Shown: in pieces, positions 58,628-64,000 of the stretch
How the letters are laid out: each line of letters starts with the position of its first letter
Position numbering within the stretch: the first letter of the stretch is position 1
Source: Daucus carota subsp. sativus
Lineage: Eukaryota > Streptophyta > Magnoliopsida > Apiales > Apiaceae
Assembly: GCF_001625215.2 (NCBI RefSeq)
Contig: NC_030381.2
Location: 44,018,689-44,082,688 of the forward strand
DNA: 64,000 bases
Direction of reading: 5' to 3'
Position numbers and translations under genes: made by a program
The notes under the pieces: generated by a model
What the model saw: only the letters and a program-made list of their open reading frames with translations
Databases searched by the model: none
Told to the model about the DNA's origin: nothing

Positions 58628-61363
58628 GAGTAAGTGTTCAAAATTGAGGACTGAACAGTGGAAAAGAAGAGATTGTGAAAATGTTTATAGTGCATATAAC
58701 TTGCTTGCAATGGTCTTTGACATGTCGAATAAATGATAGTGTAGGGTGTAAGCATCGACTGTAAATCTGTAATAGTCTCTAGAGCTACATGACTGGAACA
58801 TTGCAAAGCAATGCTATCCTCTGGATGTAGCTTTACTCTAGCATCCTTCTTTTTCCTTTGTCAATTGCTATAGTTGTGCGGATTTTTCCATGTATTCTGA
58901 TTTCTGAATGTGGAGGGTCCTAAAGAAGGCCGTATTGTTTCTTACCTTCTGTAAATGGTGCTTCTATTTCAATGGGCTTTATAATTTAAGATCAAGATTT
59001 CCGTTTAAGAACTGCAAGTTTTTTGTTTTTTGTTTTGGTGCAGGGGATCTGATATCATTTAGTTGAGACTGTAGAGACTGTTTGAGACGGGACAGTATGA
59101 GTAGACGATGTATATGAATTGATAAATACTAACCACACTGTGAAATAGAGTAAATTGCACACGGTGTATCTTTAGTTTGTGTTTGGTGCGCTTTGTGTAC
59201 CTCAATTTTGATATCTAGCATTGTGTGTACCTCAAGTCCATAGATTCTTGCAAAGTGTGTACTTCCGTTAGTTTGGAGGTTAACACCGTTAGAAAGGAGG
59301 GGGCATTACTGGAATTTGGCAAGCTGTGAGTGTGTGTATTTATTTATATTTAAATCTAAATTAAAATAATTTTTTCAAAATTTTATGAATCATATAGATA
59401 TATAAAAACAATAATAATATATTAACAAAACAATTAAAATTTAAATATCATAAGATTTTAATAAATTATAACACCAGTAATATATTTCATTTACTTGCTT
59501 TTGCATGCGGTGCCTGGTAATGGATTCGGTTGAAGCCTGGAGGAGAACAATATGCATATTTTTTTTGTTTAATTGCGCATTCAATTCCTTTTCTTAAAAA
59601 AATGATAATTCATAAAATTGGACGAACCTCAATTTTAAACCCAATAAATTAGACATGGCAGTAATATAAATTTGGTTTTAATATATGGACCAGTATGTAT
59701 GTATTATAAATCGCGTCTCGATGAGTTTATGATACTTAACATGATTTGTGAATGTGATTTATTTGATAAGCTGAAAACTTAAAATATATGTTTGGGTAAT
59801 TTTTGAATTATTGTTGACTTATGAGTTATTAAAAATATACTAATAAAAATGATTTATGGGTAATTTATAACTTTTTGAAATTTTTTATCAAAAAAAATTC
59901 AAAAGAATTAATTCACAAGAAAAAAACCTCAAACTAACTTTTGGTTTTAAATATATTTTTGACTTATTTTAAATTTTAAGCCGAATTCTGACATACTACA
60001 TAAACAATCATTTTGCAGCTTATAGTCTCATTTTGCACGCCAAGTAGTTTATGATAAATTTGCTAAAGTTGATTTATATTAGTTACCATATATTTATAAT
60101 TTATTAAAATCTCATGACATACATATTTTAAAATTTTGAATGTTTTGTTTTACTATCATTTTTATATATTTATATGATTCATAAAAATTTAGAACTTTTT
60201 TTAATCTGAATTTTAAAATTATTAATAATACACACAAATAGATTTACCCATTGCTCCTCCTTTTTACTACTTTCAAATTCCACTGCTACCCTTCCTTTCC
60301 AACTCCGTTAACTTCCAAACTAACGAAAGTATACATCTTGCAAGAATCTACAAAGTTGAGGTACACGCAATGCTAGATATGAAAATTGAGATACACAAAG
60401 TGCACCAAGCTGAAACTACAAGTACACAGTGTGCAATTTACTCCTCTGAAATATGTTTTACTTAATTCCCTTCTTGTTGATCAGGGTCGAAATTTAAAAT
60501 GAGTTGTAAACATAGGTACAAGAGCTACATCCTGTGTCTGCACCAAATTTGGGGTAGTTTTTACATCAAACTTGATGTAAAAATCAGGCCAAACTTAGAA
60601 TTTCTTCAATCCATCTGCACCAAAGTTTAAAGTTTAAGTCAAAAGTACTTTCTTTGTATTATATAAGTCATTCTTTTATTAAATATTAAATTAATAAAGT
60701 TTGTGAAACATAAAATAAAATAAAACTGTTTAGGCAATACGTATAAGTGTAGTGTTGGAATTCACTAAATTCTAAATTTGGTGTATTTTTTTGGGTGACA
60801 CCAAATTGATGAAAATTTTAGAGTCTCGTTGAAGTTTATTTTACGCAAAATTAACTTTGGAATTTGGTCGGAAATTTTAGAGTTTTGTTCGGAAACTTAT
60901 ACTTATGAATTTTACTTGGGAGAAGAAAATTAAATTGAGCTGTCAAGGATGGTAGCAATAAATTTTGAAGGGTTGTTTTGGGCCTACCATAGTGCACAGC
61001 ACACATCAACAAAATTGCTTAATTTGGCGCGAGAGAAACAGAGGAAACGGCGTCGTTGAAGAGTATATTCGGCTGAATGTTCTCGTTGTGAAGAGACGAA
61101 TCAGTGGGTAAAAAGAGACGCAATTTCCTAATTTATCGGTTACGTTTTGTTTTGCTTTCACCGACATCTGTCTTGATTACAGTACATCCATACGCTCACT
61201 TTTCACCGCGCACATCGCACTTTACATCGTTTTACAGGCATTACTAATATATATACACACGCTCACTTTCCTCTGATAATAAGCATAAGCATCCTCCTCT
61301 TTTGTGATTTAGATCTGCATTTTGTTTTATATTCCTGCGAGCTTGATTTGATTTGTTGTGTCA
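58628..61363. other. Spacer RVE1 to UGP, with a Mutator-like element and UGP promoter
   Basis: 58628-59147 includes the RVE1 3' UTR. 59148-60443 is a Mutator-like element. A perfect 12 bp palindrome TTTTTACATCAA-AC-TTGATGTAAAAA lies at 60558-60583. A TATA-like TATATATA at about 61248-61255 precedes UGP. Confidence 0.6.
59148..60443. mobile_element. Mutator-like foldback MITE with 10 bp near-exact target duplication
   Basis: A 1296 bp element starts GAGTAAATTGCACAC and ends GTGTGCAATTTACTC. It is flanked by CTGTGAAATA (59138-59147) and CTCTGAAATA (60444-60453), one mismatch in ten. Terminal inverted repeats exceed 150 bp and include GTGTACCTCAA, TAGATTCTTGCAA and CTTCCGTTAGTTTGGA-like motifs. 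The inside is AT-rich without a transposase. Confidence 0.88.
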
Positions 61364-63989
<2,626 letters not shown>

Positions 63990-64000
63990 GTACTGATTTA

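Overview
This is nuclear DNA of a flowering plant, almost certainly an asterid eudicot. Genes have many GT-AG introns, AT-rich spacers and abundant small DNA transposons. The phi glutathione transferase resembles petunia AN9 most, which fits an asterid. Species cannot be read from the sequence alone; Apiaceae is a guess. All exon junctions below were placed by eye from splice sites, reading-frame phase and remembered family sequences.

Layout. 1-1171: 5' part of a Ty3/gypsy-type LTR retrotransposon on the minus strand. 1776-3984: last two exons of an NSRP1-like splicing regulator. 5010-5290: a two-exon gene for a 61-residue membrane microprotein. 6193-7054 (minus): AN9/TT19-type phi GST. 8271-13150: SDG40-like SET protein. 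15796-18897 and 27223-30684: two tandem G-type lectin S-domain receptor kinases of 824 residues each, with a wrecked third copy of the 5' end at about 14945-15162. 30685-36729: repeat-rich spacer. 36730-37381 (minus): four tandem box C/D snoRNA-like units. 37640-37830: promoter region between them and ATG5. 37949-45422: ATG5. 46391-47188: tau GST. 49961-52994: NAC045/086-type NAC factor with two C-terminal hydrophobic segments. 55790-58627: RVE1-like MYB. 61364 to beyond the window: UDP-glucose pyrophosphorylase.

The most telling point is gene order. TT19, SDG40, NAC086, ATG5, RVE1 and UGP2 are, from memory, At5g17220, At5g17240, At5g17260, At5g17290, At5g17300 and At5g17310. The window therefore keeps an old block, with ATG5 and NAC in swapped order and with receptor kinases, a tau GST and snoRNAs added. 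The genes do not form a pathway: they cover anthocyanin transport, methylation, autophagy, vascular development, clock/auxin output and sugar nucleotide supply.

The least expected structures are the snoRNA array with a telo-box/TATA promoter facing ATG5, and three foldback Mutator-like elements with exact or near-exact 9-10 bp target duplications and a shared CCGTTA motif. A hAT element with an exact 8 bp duplication, a near-identical pair of Stowaway elements and two Tourist-like elements are also clear.
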